DNA of 64,000 nt from Proteromonas lacertae (Eukaryota > Sar > Bigyra > Opalinata > Proteromonadidae), in NCBI GenBank assembly GCA_002245135.1, contig NGBS01001178.1, positions 62,001 through 126,000 on the forward strand, in the 5' to 3' direction. Shown piece after piece: positions 22,994 to 35,463 of this stretch. The number at the start of each line of letters is the position of its first letter. The first letter of the stretch is position 1. Under the pieces are notes generated by a model. The model saw only the letters and a program-made list of their open reading frames with translations. It was not told where the DNA came from and did no database searches. The position numbers and the translations under genes are program-made.

Positions 22994-24021
22994 TCATAGT
23001 CTGTCAATTTCAATCACACATGTTGACACATTTCTTAACGACGATCTAACACTTCTATTACATTTCGGTTTACTAGCATCACTTGCCTTTTCTTTAATCG
23101 AAGGTCTTCCAAATGAAGTATTTAATGAATTTCTCACAATTCTATGAATCACTGATATTTTTGGATAATATAATGAACAAGTATAACGAATAACTTGTTC
23201 AAATGTTGAATCAACTTTGTCTTGTGGATATGAATAATCATATTGATAAAGTGGTGGTAAATTAAAAATATATCTTTTAAAAACATCACAACATCTTTCA
23301 TTAGGATATTTGTTGTTTTTTGTGTAATAATCTTGAATTATTCGAATATTTGAATTTCTAAATTCTATTCTTCGACATATTTCTGCTCCAACCATACATC
23401 TTATTTCATTTTGTAAAGATACATACTGTTGAAATACTATTGGCATTTTGGTGTACAACGTGACGATATCTTCAAAATATATGTACAATTTATTAATTCC
23501 GAATACAGATGCTAAAGCTGTATCTATACTAACAGGACAATGAATTTTTGTGCAAAATAACTGGAAAGTAGGCTATAAATGTGTAATCATAATTAATACA
23601 AATGACAGTGGAGTGTATGGAGATACTTGAAATGATGCTAACAACACTATAACAATATATATATAAGAATACATTTCAATGTATACTCAGGTGGTAAGAA
23701 TAAAATGGACAAGATATACCAAATAAACTGGGATGATGTAAATTCTTCTATAAGTATATTACTAGTAGTTTATACTATATATAGAGCCTAAAGCTAAATT
23801 CACAGGGTTTGTTCCAGCAGATCCACGAATTATATTTGTAGGTGTGACATTATTACTATAATATAGGTATTATACAATTAATATACTATTTGGATTTAAC
23901 ATCATAATATAATTTGAAGAAATAAGATACTTCTTGATTATTTACTAAATGTAACTGGATAATATATACGATATAAGTATCTTACGATTAACAAAGTATT
24001 ACCACTAAGTTCTTCTCCCAT
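22994..24021 (-). CDS. Unknown family protein, member A (EF-hand-like?)
   Basis: First of three related genes (24268-25334 and 26765-27833 are the others). A model from ATG 24021 joins six exons with introns of about 25-31 nt. Exon phases and positions match those of the relatives, which supports the splicing. The N-terminal third includes TPTNIIRGSAGTNPVNLALG, shared almost word for word with member B. Next come helical stretches YTLKLLLASFQVSPYTPLSF and EDIVTLYTKMPIVFQQY that look like degenerate helix-loop-helix (EF-hand-like) units without calcium ligands. Then there is a Cys/Arg helical block (EICRRIEFRN) and a basic Ser-rich tail (DASKPKCNRSVRSSL). I do not recognise a named family. No signal peptide or clear membrane helix is present. 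Confidence 0.65.
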
Positions 24022-24267
24022 AATTACATATAAAATCAGAAAAAATTAAAAAAACAAATTTCTATTCGAACATGTTTGAAAAAATAATATTTCAAAAAAG
24101 CATAGTTAATTAGTTTATAAGATTGTTTGTAGAGGATAACATCATAAGAAAGCATCAAATTAGTCTCATAGATTAAATATTGAGTTAACCTTTTAAAATA
24201 ATCACAAATTGAATTAAACTAATACTTTAATTCTTTTAAATTACTTAATTTAAACATCCTATATTTA

Positions 24268-25334
24268 TTACTTTGATTTAGGATTATCAGAAACAATCAT
24301 ATTAAAACTACTACAAGATTCGTGATGTTCTGTATTCTTCAACGATGATCTAACACTTCTATTACATTTGGGTTTACTTGCATCACTTGGTTTTTCTTTA
24401 AATGAAGGTCTTGTATATGAAGTATCCAAAGAATTCTTAACATTCCTTGGAATTATTGACACTTTTGAATAATATTGTGCACAATTAAAACGAATAACAT
24501 ATTCAAATGTTGATTCCACCTTATCTTGAGGTAATGAGTGATCATATTGATACAATGGAGGTAATCGGTAAAATATTCTCTTTAACAATTCACAACAGCT
24601 TTCACTTGGATATTTGTTGTTTTTAAGGTAATAATCTTGAATTACACGAATGTTCTTTCTTCTATAGTCAATTCTTCGACATATTTCTTCTCCAACCATA
24701 TGCCTTATTTCTGTTTGTAGAAAAGTAAATTGCTGGAACGTTTTAGGCATTTTTGTGTATATTTCGACTATATCTTCAAATTCTAGAAAAGTTTTATTTC
24801 TTTGGAAAACATCCATCATTATCACATCTATACTCACAGGACTATGTATTTTTGTTACAAATGCTTGAAAAGAAGCCTATGAGAATAAATATGCATAAAA
24901 TACATATGGTATAGGTGAAAATGGTGTGATTTGAAAAGACGATAATAATACTATTGCAATGTAAATAACGATAGAAAATACATTTCAATGTATATTCAGG
25001 AGGGAAAAATAAAATGGACAAAACATACCACACAAACTGGGACGATGTAAACTCTTCTATATATTTATGTATAAGTGTATATACTATATATTGAGCCTAA
25101 AGCTAAATTTACAGGATTTGTCCCTGATATACCACGAATTATATTTGTAGGTGTGACAATCGTACTGTTATTAATATATCATAGATTTAATATACTATTT
25201 TGATTTAATATCGTAATACAGTTTGAAAAAGTGTTCGATTTCTTCATTGTTTACTATAGTTTAATATCACAAACTTTTATACGGTATAAGTACTTGGCTA
25301 GCAACAAACTATTACCACCTAATTCATCAGACAT
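24268..25334 (-). CDS. Unknown family protein, member B
   Basis: Tandem neighbour and close relative of the gene at 22994-24021, same strand. It starts at ATG 25334 with MSDELGGNSLLLAKYLY and keeps the shared core TPTNIIRGISGTNPVNLALG, the FVWYVLSILFFPPEYTLK segment and the tail DASKPKCNRSVRSSL. The intron positions are the same; one acceptor reads AACAG rather than TAG. The C-terminus carries about 25 extra residues compared with member A. Nothing indicates an enzyme. The QTMAN-like gene begins 154 bp away on the opposite strand, so they share an upstream region. Confidence 0.65.
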
Positions 25335-25487
25335 TATCGCTTGTGTTTTGGAATTCTTTCATATCGTTTCTTTTTATTGTCTCTCAAGCTATAGTCAAGC
25401 TTCTCTTCATTTTTTTGAAAAGAACTTATTAGTTGTGCAATTATCTTGCAAAAATATTATATCTGTCGTATTAAGAGTAAATTGACA

Positions 25488-26618
25488 TGATATTGTTTTG
25501 TGAGGCATTCTATGGAGGATCTCACCAACAATTTATTGATCTATTACATTTAGAATATTCCGATAGTGATTTGATTATTTTATCACCCAAAAAGTTCCAT
25601 TGGAGGATGAGGTATTAATATTCTGATAATAATCTATACTGTAAATATAGAACATCATCATATGAGTTGTCATTGATAATACCACGTGGAAAAGAGTATG
25701 ATAAATTATTTGTATCATCTACTTTTAATCTATGTGAATTATTAGGTTTAAGACCAGATCTATTAAAATGTAAGAAATTTTTATACTTTCATGAAAATCA
25801 ATTAGCATATCCAAAGCAAAAGAAACAAGAAAGAGATGTTCAATTTGGTTTAAATCAAAGTTCTATCTTGTGTAGTTGCAGATCACATATTATTCAATTC
25901 ACAATACAATTTAAACTCTTTTTATGAAATGATACCAACATTTTTAAATTCTTTTCCATACAAAATTGAAGTTGACTTAATATCTTTAATGTACAAGTCA
26001 ACAGTATTATATTACCCAATACAAAAGCCAATAGTTCCTTCTACTATCAATTGTACAATAGATAAACCTATTAATATAGTGTGGCCACATAGATGGGAGC
26101 ATGACAAGAATCCCGACTCATTCTTCAAAGTTTTATATAAACTTGATGAAAAAAACATTCAATTCACCTTAACAGTAATTGGTGAAAAGTATGAAGACTC
26201 GCCTGAAATATTTACTGAAGCAAAATTGAAATTATCTAAACATATAAAACATTGGGGATATGTACAGTCAAAAGAAGATTATTGGAAGTTATTATTTGAA
26301 AGTAATGTTGCTGTTTCTACTGCTAATCATGAATTTTATGGTGTAAGTATGTTAGAGTGTTGTTTAGCTGGATGTTTTGTATTATGTCCTAATAGGTTGT
26401 CGTATCCTTTTATATTCTCCAAAGAGCATTTATATACGACTGATACTCAATTGTATAAGAAATTGAAAGATATATGTGTAAGGCCAAGTGAAATTTTGAA
26501 TGATTATAGAAAGAGTGGTTTATATGAAGATTACAAACAACAGACTGTTGAGTCTATTTCGAATTATCAATGGCAGCACTTGAAAACAAATTATGATTAT
26601 CTTTTGAAGATTAATTAG
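25488..26618 (+). CDS. QTMAN-like tRNA-queuosine mannosyltransferase
   Basis: Closely resembles animal GTDC1/QTMAN, the glycosyltransferase that adds mannose to queuosine at the wobble base of tRNA-Asp. The N-terminal domain has EAFYGGSHQQFIDLL and PKKFHWRMR. Exon 2 has ELLGLRPDLLKCKKFLYFHE and NQLAYPKQKKQERDVQFG. The C-terminal GT4 domain has NIVWPHRWEHDKNPDSFFKV and HWGYVQSKEDYWKLL, then STANHEFYGVSMLE, the donor-binding block. A 39-nt intron follows the first exon (about 25616-25654). At 25856-25860 the frame changes by one base: after the FGLNQ codons, skipping one A gives VLSCVVADHILFNS, which matches the family; without the skip it does not. This could be an assembly error, a true frameshift or, less likely, a 22-nt intron. 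Length is about 362 residues, shorter than the animal protein. Confidence 0.8.
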
Positions 26619-26764
26619 TATTTATTCTATTTATAACTTTAGTATAACTACTTTTTTGTTTGGAAGTCTAAAAAAAGTACCTATTTTGCCTTTTAAAATT
26701 AAGGAATGGATATTGTTCGGCTTGAATGAATGAAAAAAAACTGAATGATATTTTTTAATTGAAT

Positions 26765-27833
26765 ATGTCAGAATCTCTTGATGGAAACTCTTTTCTTTTG
26801 GCGCAGTGCATATTTCGTATATCCTCTTTGTTATAGTATGTTAGTAAATAAGGAAGAGGTTGACTATCTTCAAAAGTTGTACAAGATACTCATAATACAA
26901 ACGTATAATAATTCCATTCTATAAATTAGACCACATTTGCAACCAACAAATATTATAAAATCAGCCGTAGGAACGAATATAATAAATATCTCTTTAGGAT
27001 CTATTTTTCGTATATATAATTTCCATTTTTTTAATACAATGATAGATGATATGACTTTTCAAGATTTTTTCTGGTATACTATGTCAATTATTTTCATGGA
27101 TATTTCCGATATGCTTAAAATTATTCTTGCATCCTTTCAAATATCTCCATACAATCCAATATCATACATAGACCTTTTTAATTTCTTTGTAAAGATTAAT
27201 TCAATAACACCAGTAATGGATACTATTTTAAGAGGATTACCACAACGAAACAAACAATTTATTATGTTTGATGAACTAATAGAAATATATAAGACAAAAC
27301 CGGAATATTTTGTGTTAATAGATGATTTAAAAAAGGAATTTAAAGATTATATAGGCAATGATTTTTGTAATACAATTAAAGAAAGAATATTACATATTGA
27401 TGAAATAAAAAATTATCAAGATACACATGGGACTTATCCTTCTGAACCTTGTACATATAAATTAAAGAATATATTGCTAAAAACACCACCGAAATATAGG
27501 TATGATTATTCAATCTCACTCTCTTTACTTCCTTCTACGATTGATAAACTATGTAGGTGTTATTGTAGTAAATATATGAAAAATTGTGGACAGAGAAGGT
27601 CGTCTATGCATCCTTTGAGGAAATCTAAGTTTATCGAAGCTTCAGCTACTGTGAATCCATTAAATCTTAAGAGAAAGAAAACTACTGTTGATAATGATAA
27701 TGTAAGTGTTCCAAGATCAAGAAGAAGCCAAATGAACCAGTCGTTCATTGAGGTGATGTCTAATACTTCTGATAGGAATTTGAATCACACTGTTCATACA
27801 AATAGAGCATCCATAATTCCTATACAGAATTGA
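26765..27833 (+). CDS. Unknown family protein, member C
   Basis: The most diverged member of the three-gene family. From ATG 26765 the model reads MSESLDGNSFLLAQCIF, then, across a 28-nt intron (about 26817-26844), NKEEVDYLQKLYK, then across a ~27-nt intron the core QPTNIIKSAVGTNIINISLG. Next come FFWYTMSIIFMDISDMLK, ILASFQISPYNPISY and a helical block FDELIEIYKTKPEYFVLIDD. The tail is basic and Ser/Arg-rich as in members A and B, but lengthened by about 70 residues. Opposite orientation to A and B, on the far side of the QTMAN gene, suggests local duplication with inversion. Function unknown. Confidence 0.65.
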
Positions 27834-27944
27834 AATATACTTATTAATTTAAATAAGTGATAATGTGTATTGTTGATGTATATTTATATTTATTTAATTG
27901 ATTAATTGTGTATTTGAATGTTTTGTGTTTGTTTTAAATAAAGA

Positions 27945-30363
27945 GATGATGAAATATTCTATAATACAAATTTGCTGTATTTTTGTGTGTATTAGGATGT
28001 ATCCTCACTTTTTTGCTTCTATCTCTTTCATTTTATCATTTATCTATTATGCAACAAATGTTTATCCTACTATAAGTGTTGGTAATCCAGGTGAATATAT
28101 TACAGCTGCTTATACTTTTGGTAATACTTATCCTCCAGGATATCCAACATATATTATGTTAGCTCAAATATTTCTATTAAATCCATATGGAAATATAGCT
28201 TGGAAACTCAATATAATGTCAGCATTTTTGTCATCTTTAGTTTCTATGTTTGTTTATTTAATTTTAGAGTTGATATATGATAAACCGTCATTTAATATGT
28301 ATAATATATATATATTATTCGTCTATTGTTAATATATAGATCAGTTTGTAATTTCACACTTTCTATGTGGTATACAATGTCACACACAGCAAAATATTAT
28401 GCAGCAGTAGCAGATGTATTCTCATTAAATGCAATGTTATATACACTGTTGTTATATACATTTTTATATTCATCTAAATATCAATCAAAGTATAGTAATA
28501 ATTGGTTCTATTTAATATGTGGTTTAAGTTGTACCTGTCATCACACATTAATATTTATGGTAATTCCATTATTTGTATTTCACATATTAATCATATTTAT
28601 CAATATAAATAAAGGTAATTGTTTTGATTATAAATATACAATTCAACATATTTTCAATATGTTTTTGTTCTTATTTATTGGATTATCTCCATATTTTTTC
28701 TTATTTGAATTAGATGAAAATAGACCGATCGGAAGTTGGGGAGATTTATCAACATGGAGTGGTTTTTTGAAACATATTTTAAGATATGAAATTAATAATG
28801 AATATTATTTACCACCTAAAATTAATATAACCTCGCAGTTGTATAATTCAAATTTTTGGAAGACAGTTAATGAAAAACAATACAAATACTATATGATTCC
28901 AATTACAACAATTATATTTATAATCTTTCTAACTATTCCATATTTATATAAAATGATAAATATATCAAATCACTTAAAACATTGGAATGAGAATAGAAAA
29001 TCATTTACATATCATTTATACTTTATTATCACCAATTCATTTTTATATTATTATTTAGTGTATAAGAATTATAAAGGTCTGGAAGGCCATTTATTTCCTA
29101 CTAATACATATCAATACTGGATGGTATTGTTTATTAATTTGTCAATATTATTATCATTCATGATAAACATTATTCTTAGTTGCTTTAGTGTATTTTGGTG
29201 GTTTATTTGTATATTTTTTTATTGTTTTATTTAGTAGATGTGGAAATTATATTATCAGCTGCTTTATTGAAATATCAATATGATAATTTCAGTTATTTTC
29301 AATTCAGAGATCATGATTTCGCTGAGAAAACTCTGGGATTTATATATGACAAAACACTACCTAATTCTTTAATACTAATGAATGATTATCTATATTATGG
29401 AATGTTGAGATATTATTTCTATTGCTACAGAATTGATAAAACTAAAACTTTATATTTTCCTTTACAAATGGGAATGAATTGGTATTTAGAAAGAGATGAA
29501 GAACAACCAAAACAACGAATAAGAGTACAAACAAAACAATTTCTCAAACCTAATACAAAAGGTTTGAGTATTATAACGGATAAAATTTCTAAAATGAATT
29601 TTCAGCATTATAGAGCTATATATTCTGATATTCTTACATTCTTATATACTCCTGTTATTTCAATAGTTGATAAACACAATACTTCATTGCTTTTACCTCA
29701 ACATTTGTTGTTTAGATATTTTCCAGATGATGAAACTATTTATCAAGCGAAATTATGGACTGAAACTGTTATTGAACAGTATTATACACTTAAAGATGTT
29801 ATTATTAAGTATTATCCAGCTCCAATGTATATATATATATATATATATATTTATTAAAATAAATAGATATGTTTTACCTCCTGAAGATATTCTATTATCA
29901 AAAATTTGTTTGATAATTTGAATTGTTTGATTGTTCAATTAGCTAATTTTATAGATTTAGTTGAAAATAATAGGTTTGAATATATCAATAACTTTTATAC
30001 CTTAGCAATTGATTATTTCAAGTTAATTCTGCATTATGAAATACATCATCGTATTATCTGTAATTATATATTTATTTAATAGCAACACCTGGAATTATTA
30101 CAAAAATGGAAGAATATATACCTTATATGAGGAAATACTTGAAAACAGAGTTGGAACAGAGAATAAAGATATATTATTCCACAAAATTGTTTATTGATTT
30201 GAATATATGTGATAATGAAGAGAAATATGTAGAGTTTCTACTGTTATTCAAAAAATATATGACAGGATACAGGAAGAAAGATACTTTGAATTATTTGAAG
30301 GATTTAGAGCTGTATGTTGATTACAGAGAAGCTATTGAATCACAAATTGCTGAGTATTTGTGA
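27945..30363 (+). CDS. TMEM260-like protein O-mannosyltransferase (DUF2723)
   Basis: Predicted multi-pass ER membrane glycosyltransferase. The diagnostic DUF2723 motif is near the N-terminus: GNPGEYITAAYTFGNTYPPG then YPTY, against DSGELITAA...HPPGYP in animals. In animals TMEM260 adds O-mannose to receptor IPT domains. About ten hydrophobic segments follow, then a soluble C-terminal region. Assembled from exons across introns near 28304-28341, 29186-29231 (GTGTAT donor), 29829-29871 (long AT repeat), about 29909-29944 and 30058-30088, giving about 745 residues. The motif has Asn-Pro where animals have Asp-Ser before Gly-Glu. The first two in-frame ATGs (27945, 27948) are adjacent and either could be used. 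The broad family call is firm; the exact acceptor is unknown. Confidence 0.78.
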
Positions 30364-30541
30364 GGAGTATAATATGTTGTTTATTAATTTATTTATTTTT
30401 GTTTTATATAAGTGATTTTTACAATAATACATACTTAAAAAATTCTCGCAATGGTAATTTTGATGAAAAAAGAGAAAAAAAAGAATATAATGACAAGCAA
30501 AGGCTTGTTTCAAAAGAAAATCGAAAAAGTGAAAAATTAAT

Positions 30542-32568
30542 ATGGACAACTACACTGTAATTCGATCTTTAGGTACTGGTTCTTTTGGTACTGCAGAATT
30601 AGTGAGACGTAAGTCAGATAAAGAATTTTTAGTGATAAAACGAATAATGATCGAAAATATTAAAGATTTAGAGGCAAGTGATTGTCAGAATGAAGTATAT
30701 TTGATATTTATTATATATGTCCTATATAATAGGTTGAGGTACTTAAGAAACTAGATCATCCAAACATTATCAAATATTATGGTTCTTTTTACGATAAACA
30801 AAGTTTTAACATAGTAATCGAGTATGCTGATGGTGGTGATCTGTCTAATAAAATAGCTCTAGCAAAAGAAAAGAGTGAGTATAATTATCTCTATCAGTTA
30901 TACATGTAGATATCTCCAAGAAGATGAAATTCTCTATATTTTCGCCCAAATATGTTCAGCCATCAAGACAATGCATCATAAACACATACTTCATCGAGAT
31001 CTCAAAACTCAAAATATATTTTTGACTAAATCACTTATTGTAAAATTAGGTGATTTCGGCATATCAAAAATACTTACAAATACTACAGATTGTGCTAAAA
31101 CAATGATAGGCACACCATATTATATGAGTCCTGAATTATGTGAAGACACTCCTTACAATACAAAATCTGATATTTGGAGTTTGGGATGTGTTCTATATGA
31201 AATGACTACTACAAATAGAGCGTTTAATGCGAATAATATTTGTGCAGTTGTTATGAAGATATTAAGTGGTAAATATCCACCTATTCCTGACAGATATTCA
31301 GATGGGTTAAGATTATTAATAAGTATATATATATATATTCAACTAATTTTATTATTTATTATATTTATTTATTGTTATTAGATCGAATGTTACAATTAGA
31401 TCCAAAGAAAAGACCGTCAATCGATGAAATTGTTGCTAGTCCAATCGTCCAAAATGCTTTAACCAATTGGGGACAATTAACCCAAACCATCAAAGCCAAT
31501 AATAGAATATTCGGATCAAGATCTTCATCCTCTCCTAAACGAAGTAATAAAAAGAATTTAATAACAAGTCCATCACCAGCTAATGGCATGGGAAGAAAAC
31601 AGCCATATAACCAAGTAAATGATGATCCTACAACTCCATCATCAGCATTATATTTAACACGAAGAAAAGGAGAAATAAAAGCATTTGCTGATAAGTATGT
31701 CAATCCAGAGCAAAGAGACAAGATAATGGCTGATAGAGAAAGAGTTAAATTGGAAAAAGAGAAAAAAGAAGAAGAAAAAGAATCTGAAATACTGAAAGAA
31801 AAAGAGTTAAAACAATTGGCAAGAGAAAGAAAGAAACAAATTGAATATGAAAGACAAGAGAAAGCAAAAGCATTAAAAGAGCATGATAAAGAATTCCATA
31901 AGAAAATGAAATCAGTAAAACCAACACTATCAATTTCACAATTAAAAAGAGAAGCACGAAAAAATAATAAAGTTCATTCAGCAGATGATTTTACTGTTGA
32001 AATATGCATTCCAAATATGACAAAATCTCAAGTAGTTGAATCTAAATCTGAATCTTCATTAAATGAACCACCACCAATTGTTATTGAAAGAGATAATAAT
32101 TATAGAAATAATAATAGAAAATATTCATCTTCTGAAAGTAAATCTGATTTGAATAATGATGATATTGATACTGTTGTAATACATAAAAATTTAGTTGATG
32201 ATTATTCAACTCCATCTACACCAGATATTGGTCAATGTGATGAAGTTTATAACTGTGAAAAAGAGAATGAATTGGCTATTGAAATGAGTAAATTAAAAAA
32301 TGCAAAACCATCCACACCTGAATCTCATTCTTCTACTAATACTACTACAGCTAATAATGAAGAAGAAGAACCACTTGGAACAAAAATAGAAAAGTTAAAA
32401 ACTCAATGTGAAAAAGCCTTAGGTTTTGATTTATTTATGGAGTTATATAGATATCTGAGAGATCATACTGGTGATACATTTGCACCTGATTTTGTACCTT
32501 CTGATAAAGTGATGTATGTAAGTAGAGTGTTGAGAATAATATCCTATGAGAATGAACTGTTTAAGTAA
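30542..32568 (+). CDS. NEK-family serine/threonine kinase
   Basis: Protein kinase with the kinase domain first and a long regulatory tail, about 630 residues. Visible elements: glycine loop SLGTGSFGTAEL, the VIKRI lysine, HILHRDLKTQNIFL, LGDFGISKIL, MIGTPYYMSPELC and SDIWSLGCVLYEM. The HRDLKTQNIFL and GTPYYMSPE wording is typical of NIMA-related kinases, which act in mitosis and on cilia. Introns fall near 30692-30732, 30881-30921 and 31322-31380, all starting GTATA. The tail has a NEK-like coiled coil (about 31,740-31,900), a Ser/Asn-rich linker, and a conserved-looking end around CEKALGFDLFMELYRYLRD. Catalytic residues are all present. Confidence 0.9.
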
Positions 32569-32736
32569 AAGAAAGAATGGGTTTTAAATAAAAAATAAAA
32601 AAAGAAAGAGTATATAGATATTTTCTATTTTTGTTCTGATTTTGTTTGTGTTTTGTTTGTATTATTTAATAATTAACAGTATAAAATTTATAGTATCTTG
32701 GGTTATATTGATAAAGAAGGTGACAATTTAGCAGAT

Positions 32737-33054
32737 ATTACACTACAAGTTAAAATATCTATTTATATCTCTTATACATTCTATAAATATTCAACTCCAT
32801 CAATAAATATTAAATATCATCTACATTATGTTTATATCACATTTCATTATCAAAAACACTAACTAACACTAAAAATTAACATTCATCATTTATATCATCA
32901 CAACATATACAATATACATTAATAAATCACAATTGAGTATTATTGTCTTTATCACACCTTCTGCAATTGAATTAAATCACATTTTAAGTTTGGGGTTATT
33001 CAAAATTTTGATAAAAATTGAATTTCGTTATTTTTGTTTTATATTTACATAAAG
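32737..33054 (+). promoter_or_regulatory. Family-conserved upstream region of the BTB-SPRY gene
   Basis: About 320 bp that closely match the sequence just upstream of the two other BTB-BACK-Ig-SPRY copies. Homology begins abruptly near 32737, inside the spacer after the NEK gene, and runs through the start codon. The duplicated unit therefore included the promoter. No other element is recognised. Confidence 0.6.
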
Positions 33055-35175
33055 ATGATAATAAAAGTGAATAAAGCAATAAGAGAAGAGGGGTATATTT
33101 TGTATTTATTTTTATGATAGATTATGTCGAAAATTGGTCGAAAGTGGTTTTGGTGATATAGAAGTGAAGATTAGAGATAATCGAATAATGTCAATCAAAT
33201 CAATTTTAGTGAATGGAAATGAAACTGTAAAGAAACTGTTGTTAGATAGTGAGTTTGTTGGAGTTTTCGAGTTATATGAAGAAATCGAAGAAATTGGATA
33301 TTATGAGATGGAGAAATACTACAGTGGTGGTGAACTGATAATCTGTAAAGAGAGTGTATGTGAAGTGTTGATGTTTTGTTTATGTTATAGTGAAAAAGAG
33401 ATAATAAATGATTGTTATGAATTTATGAAGAATAATATAGATGATGAAGTATTAATGAAGTTAATTCATATATGTAATGTATTTGGTGGATGTTTGAGAG
33501 AGATAGAAGACTTGAAAAATATGGAAATAGAAAAGCGAGGATATAAATATTTATATAAGAATGAATATTTGTTGAGATTAGAAATGAATAATTTGATGGA
33601 GATATTAAATATGAAAGATGTGATAATAGTGAATGAGTTATGGTTATTAAATCGATTATTCGAATGGTATAAATTCCAAAAGAATAAGAAAGAAAATAAA
33701 GAGATAGAAGATGATTTTAAACAATTGATAGAAGAAGATATTGATGGTGAAAAGATAAAAGAGAAAGAGATGGAAAAAGAGAATAAAGAAATGTTGAAAG
33801 AAATGAAAATAGAATTAAAAGAGAATGAATGTAAAAATCATATAGAAATATATTTAATAAAAGATGAGAGAATTCAAAATGTAATAATCAACAATTACAA
33901 TGAAGATAAAGATGATGAAGACTTTAATGAAGAAGAAAGAGAAATATTGGATAAAATGAAAGAAGAAGAATTGAATGATGAAATAATGTGTATATTAGAA
34001 ATGGATAATATAAAAATGACCGAAATAGTATTGATGATAATGAAATATAAAAATATGAAAAAGGAAAGTATAAATACTAAAAATATATTTAAATAGAATA
34101 TATCTCAAATATCGAAAAGAGAAATCTATTGGAAAGATTATGTATAGAATATAATGAGAATAAAAGAAATCAAACAATGAAATGTTTATGTTTGTTTGTT
34201 GATGATAAAAAGAATGATTCAATAATAGAAGAAGTATGTGGAAAAGAAATTCTTTATAGAATATTGAATGAAGATAATTGTCTAAACTCCAAATCTAAAG
34301 AAATATTAACAGAATATATAAAAGAGAATAAACTGAGTTTAAAAGAAGAAGAAGAAATGATAGAAATAATGAAAGATAAAGAATTATTGAAAGAATTAAA
34401 AACAAAAGAAATCACATCATTTTCATATCCTCAATCAGAATATTTATTTGGATTAAATGAAGAAATATCAATAATTCCATCATTTGATGGAAATCGATGT
34501 GAATTTTCAATCAATCCTTCATTGCCAGATGGAATGATGATAGAAAAAGAAAATGGAATAATTAATGGAAAAATGAATAAAGAAATCAAAAATAGAGAAT
34601 ATGAAATAAGTTGTAAGAATATTGTAAATGAAAAGAAATTTAAAATATCATTAGAAATTCGGATTAAATTCACAGAATTATACAAAAGTGATGGAATATC
34701 AATCTCAAATAATGGAAAATTAATAACAAATACAATTTATGGTTTTAATCATTGTTATTTGAATTTGAAAATGGAAGATGGAGTTTATCATATCAGATAT
34801 CAATTTCATCAAAATGAATATGAAGATGATTATGATTCAATTATGTTAGGATTATCAACTGATAATACATATTCTGAAGATAATATTTTTGAAGAATCAA
34901 CAACATGTAATTATAAAGCATCTTATGGTAAAAGTAGATATATTACTTATTATTGTCAAATTGGAAGAGTTGTTAATAAAAATCCTAATATCAAAAATCA
35001 TGGAGATGGTTCAATTTATGAAGTGATTGTTAATATGAATAAAAGAGAATTTTGGATAAGTCATAATAATTCATCTCCTGTTTTACTTGTTAAAGATTTA
35101 CCTACTCCATTATATCCTTATGCGGTGTTAGGTGAATATAATTCACTTGAATTATTATCAGTTTCTCATCATTGA
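33055..35175 (+). CDS. BTB-BACK-Ig-SPRY protein, copy 3 (intact)
   Basis: Exon 1 is 12 codons from ATG 33055 (MIIKVNKAIREE), joined across a 28-nt intron (about 33093-33120) to LCRKLVESGFGDIEVKIRDN. A 29-nt intron near 34068-34096 joins the two large exons, giving about 685 residues. The order is a BTB-like fold, a BACK-like helical segment, a Lys/Glu-rich helical region, a putative-Ig segment (INPSLPDGMMIEKENGIING) and a C-terminal SPRY-like domain (SDGISISNNGKLI, VYHIRYQFHQN, MLGLSTDN, EFWISHNNSSPVLL). The frame is intact. It is more diverged from copies 1 and 2 in the SPRY loops (residues around YEDDYDS), where ligand contacts usually lie. A cullin-3 adaptor role is inference from BTB-BACK alone. 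Confidence 0.75.
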
Positions 35176-35463
35176 AGTTAGATAATATGAAAATTTTAAC
35201 ATTTACATTCTTCATAATGTGTTGTTATTAATATTAACTCAAAAACAAAGAAAACATAAATAGTTTAAATTGAAATTAAGTTTAACTATTTTTGAAATCA
35301 AGCGTTGTTTATTACGAAAAAGCAGATAAATAAATAATATAAGATAACAATTGTATGTGTATATGAGTGAGAATATAACCCTATACAATCAACATGATTA
35401 TAAAAAATGTCAAAAACTATTATTTACAGCAAATTAATCCTTTATTGGTATTTTATTATCATC

